The notes under the pieces: model-generated
The model's database searches: none
Told to the model about the DNA's origin: nothing
What the model saw: only the letters and a program-made list of their open reading frames with translations
Made by a program: the position numbers and the translations under genes
Shown: positions 61,465-64,000 of the stretch, piece after piece
Numbering within the stretch: the first letter of the stretch is position 1
How the letters are laid out: each line of letters begins with the position of its first letter
DNA from: Corythoichthys intestinalis
Taxonomy: Eukaryota; Chordata; Actinopteri; Syngnathiformes; Syngnathidae
NCBI RefSeq assembly: GCF_030265065.1
Contig: NC_080408.1
Coordinates: 33,102,501-33,166,500, forward strand
DNA: 64,000 nucleotides
Reading direction: 5' to 3'

Positions 61465-63587
61465 AGCCTGCTTCATGTAACTAAAAATGTGGTCATGGAC
61501 TTAACATTTTATACTAATTTATGAGTTTAGAATTCAATATTTTTCGATTATTTATTGCTCATTTACTTTTTGCACCATGAATCACAAGCATCTTAGGGTT
61601 AGGGTTGTAGACATCTAATGGGCAAATAGCACAACCACTGTGCTAAGCTGTGACCAGCCCTTGTACAAAGGTAGAAGGCTTCTACATTCACTTTTAACAT
61701 GCGTATTGGCCCAAAACCGATAATTAAAAATTCATGTCGATATTATCCGATATAATTTTAAAATACTTTTATGGGCCGATGTTATAGCTACCCAATTACT
61801 ACTTTTAATCTAATTTTGTTACTTTTAAAATAAAATAATACATATTAACTAGAAATTGCAATTTCTGGAGAAATAACGACATTGCTTTGCTGTGGTGGAT
61901 ACAGCTCTAACAGGTCACTTCCTGTTAATTTGGGGACATTTCCGGGATACGTCCTGTTGATACCAGGTCACTTCCTGTTGATTTGGGGACATTGCAGGGA
62001 CAAGTCCTGTTGCATGGCTGTCAATGGCATCGACTTACTTGGGTGCCAGTTGAATGTCAATGGGCTATAATGGTAAGTTTTCGGTCAAAAATCACAACCA
62101 CGCAGGTTTTTTTTTAAATGAAGGGGAAATTTGGACGTAGATGGCCCTCAATGGCATGGACGTGCATGGCTGACAATGGCATCGACTTACATGGGCGCCA
62201 GTTGAATGCCAATGGGTTGTCATGGTAAATGGTCAAAAATCACAAGGACCTATGTCTTGCTGCCATTGAAAATGAAATTTGGACATATATGGCTGTCAAT
62301 GGCATCCCATTAGAAATGAATGTGACAGTTTTCTGGTGAACCCTTAAGTTTTTGGCAAATTCTAAGTACAATTCTTATGCCCCGTACTGTCCTTGAATTT
62401 TTTTATGTGTAAATTATGCAATTTGGTCAGAAATGTTAGGACTAGATACATTTTTTGGGGGGGACTTTATGGGCAAACAGAAAATTTACGTGGGTCACTC
62501 GAAAAATTCCCTGCGTCGTGAGAAAATTCCGTTCATGTTGATATTCGAACGGTTTGAGCTGTGCCATACTCCGAAGAAACGCCATTCAAAAAAAAAAAAA
62601 AGAATTTTACTATCTGGCCCTTTGCCTTGCAAAGCCCCATCTAACTACATTACTTTAGAAATGATTAATTTATAGAATCAGTCTACTATTTGAAAGTTAT
62701 TTTTGGCATAACTGAATTCAAGTTAACAGTCCATTCCTGATAGATCATATGCTACTAATTTTTGTATGTTCATGTGAATTCTTTAGTTTAGCTATTGCCA
62801 ACCAGGCTTCTCGTGGCTGGTATAAAGAAAAAAATTGGGGTAGCTAAGATTGTCAACACGAACCAGTTTTCTAAACAGAAAGTGGTTGTGCAGCAGCATT
62901 AACACATTTGTCTAAAATGTCTTTAAATATGAATAATATAATTCCACCCACTTTCTCTCTTTTTACGCTCACACGTTTTATGCAATGGATGGTGGCCAAC
63001 TGCCATTGGAAATGTACAAAATTTGACGATATGCCCCAGCTTCATGCTTTTGTATCACACACTGTACTACAGTTTGACCAATAACAAAATATTCTAGTAA
63101 ATTAACATAATCAAACTCGTGATCACATGTTCTGTAACTGTACTTTTCTTTCAATGCATGTCTACATCCTTGTCTTTTTCTACGTATTTTTATCTGCAAA
63201 ACCACAATTTACCCGCACACATTTAATAGAATGTATCATTTTCTGGGAATTACGTGGTTTCTAAGTAAGAATTGAGCCATTACGGCCCTGACCTAGCTCC
63301 CCTTGTCCTTGCCTGACATAATACAAGGCAGCACCATTTATTTTTTAAATGGATAAATTGTCAATACATTATATTGTGAATACAACTGTCACATTGAATT
63401 TTGAATAACTTTCTGATCATTTGAATTGTGATTAGATTTTCTATTACAACAGTGTCAATAGAAAAAAAGTCATTTTTTTATTACAGAACTGGCATTGATA
63501 ATTCACTCTACGTATATTGAAACGGACTGGATATGTTTCACAATCACAATTCAGTGTCACAGAGAAAAATTACAATTAGCGTATAGG

Positions 63588-64000
63588 CCCAAATATAAGA
63601 CGGCCCTGATTATAAGACGACCCCCTCTTTTTCAAGACACAAGTTTGAAAAAAACCTTTTGAACACCAAATTAATTTTTAGACAGAAAATAATTACAGTA
63701 CATCTGAAACAAATGATTATAACAATATATTTGAGAGAAAAAGCATGTTATTTTACCTCATTCAAATCTTAATATCTCAACATTTAAATATGTAAACTAA
63801 AGTGCGATCACATTCGTAAATGAATGGCTTCTGGTTTTTGAAATGTAAATAAACCAATCTATTGTGATGAAATAAGAAAATTGCAATAACTGCATTAACC
63901 ATCAAAGTGAGGTTTAACTGTAACTGTTGTCTTGAAACAAAATCTGAATAAGGAAAACCATTGCAATAAAATAAAATAATGCAAACTGGTTAAACTTGAG
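63588..64000. repeat. Dispersed repeat with CCCAAATATAAGACG end, cut by the window edge
   Basis: Begins ggcccaaatataagacggcc and continues with ttataagacgaccccctctt. The start resembles other teleost elements with ATAAGACG termini. The other end is outside the window. Confidence 0.55.

Larger units (their letters stand above)
60628..64000. other. slc1a7 intron 2 (to window end), repeats only
   Basis: No exon 3 of slc1a7 recognised. 61915-61985 has CTTCCTGTTG motifs and 62015-62310 carries a diverged repeat of about 140 bp (ggctgtcaatggcatcgact). A BED-finger fragment and a terminal repeat are listed separately. Confidence 0.55.

Overview
This is nuclear DNA of a vertebrate, almost certainly a teleost fish. 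Genes are split by spliceosomal introns, intergenic DNA is AT-rich, and every coding exon I recognise is vertebrate. Roughly half the window is typical fish repeat: Tc1/mariner elements with TA duplications, hAT-type non-autonomous elements with 8-bp duplications, L2-like LINE tails, a BEL/Pao element and many microsatellites. The repeat mix looks percomorph (I am reminded of pipefish sequence), but that is an impression, not a demonstration.

Five host genes are supported. From left to right: (1) one LDL-receptor class A exon on the minus strand at 3576-3692, best explained as coding exon 2 of lrp8; (2) tmem125 on the plus strand, one coding exon at 18822-19511; (3) the C1orf210 (TEMP) homologue on the plus strand, two coding exons between 23678 and 24361 joined across an apparent GC-AG intron; (4) shisal2a (FAM159A) on the minus strand, three coding exons between 34690 and 30018; (5) the first two coding exons of slc1a7 (EAAT5, the retinal glutamate transporter) on the plus strand at 57191-57331 and 60548-60627, with the gene running off the right edge. 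In human, TMEM125 and C1orf210 are neighbours in 1p34, while LRP8, SHISAL2A and SLC1A7 lie in 1p32. The window therefore joins two blocks that are about 10 Mb apart in human. The genes are single-gene units with membrane or receptor products; nothing suggests they act together as a pathway.

Repeat layout. 1-18.4 kb: Tc1 copies at 1317-2800 and 4612-5816 (the second inside a hAT-like element at 4359-6193), a related hAT-like copy at 6392-7711 with internal 120-bp repeats, a decayed P2X7-tail-like gene fragment (9320-9944) holding a 93-bp tandem repeat, the 3' end of an RLE-type LINE (11560-12262), an 80-bp palindromic Tc1 remnant (12598-12677), and a nested stack at 16367-17922. 19.7-27.1 kb: a Tc1-like element split by a hAT-like element, a second hAT-like element with a clear 8-bp duplication (22334-23272) and a third Tc1 copy (25840-27055). 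28-34 kb: elements mostly inside or near shisal2a, including a solo-LTR candidate. 36.2-37.5 kb: a GC-rich interspersed repeat. 38378-45459: a complete-looking, very young BEL/Pao retrotransposon with 643-bp LTRs and a 5-bp duplication. 46-56 kb: further DNA-transposon debris, a second solo-LTR candidate, a palindromic Tc1 fragment and GC-rich repeats. 57-64 kb: slc1a7 exons with repeats in their introns.

I looked for an undescribed system and found none. There is no CRISPR array, operon, defence cluster or unexplained large gene. What deserves a second look is gene-structure detail (GC-AG intron, NAGNAG acceptor), the synteny junction, and a set of cleanly dated transposon insertions.
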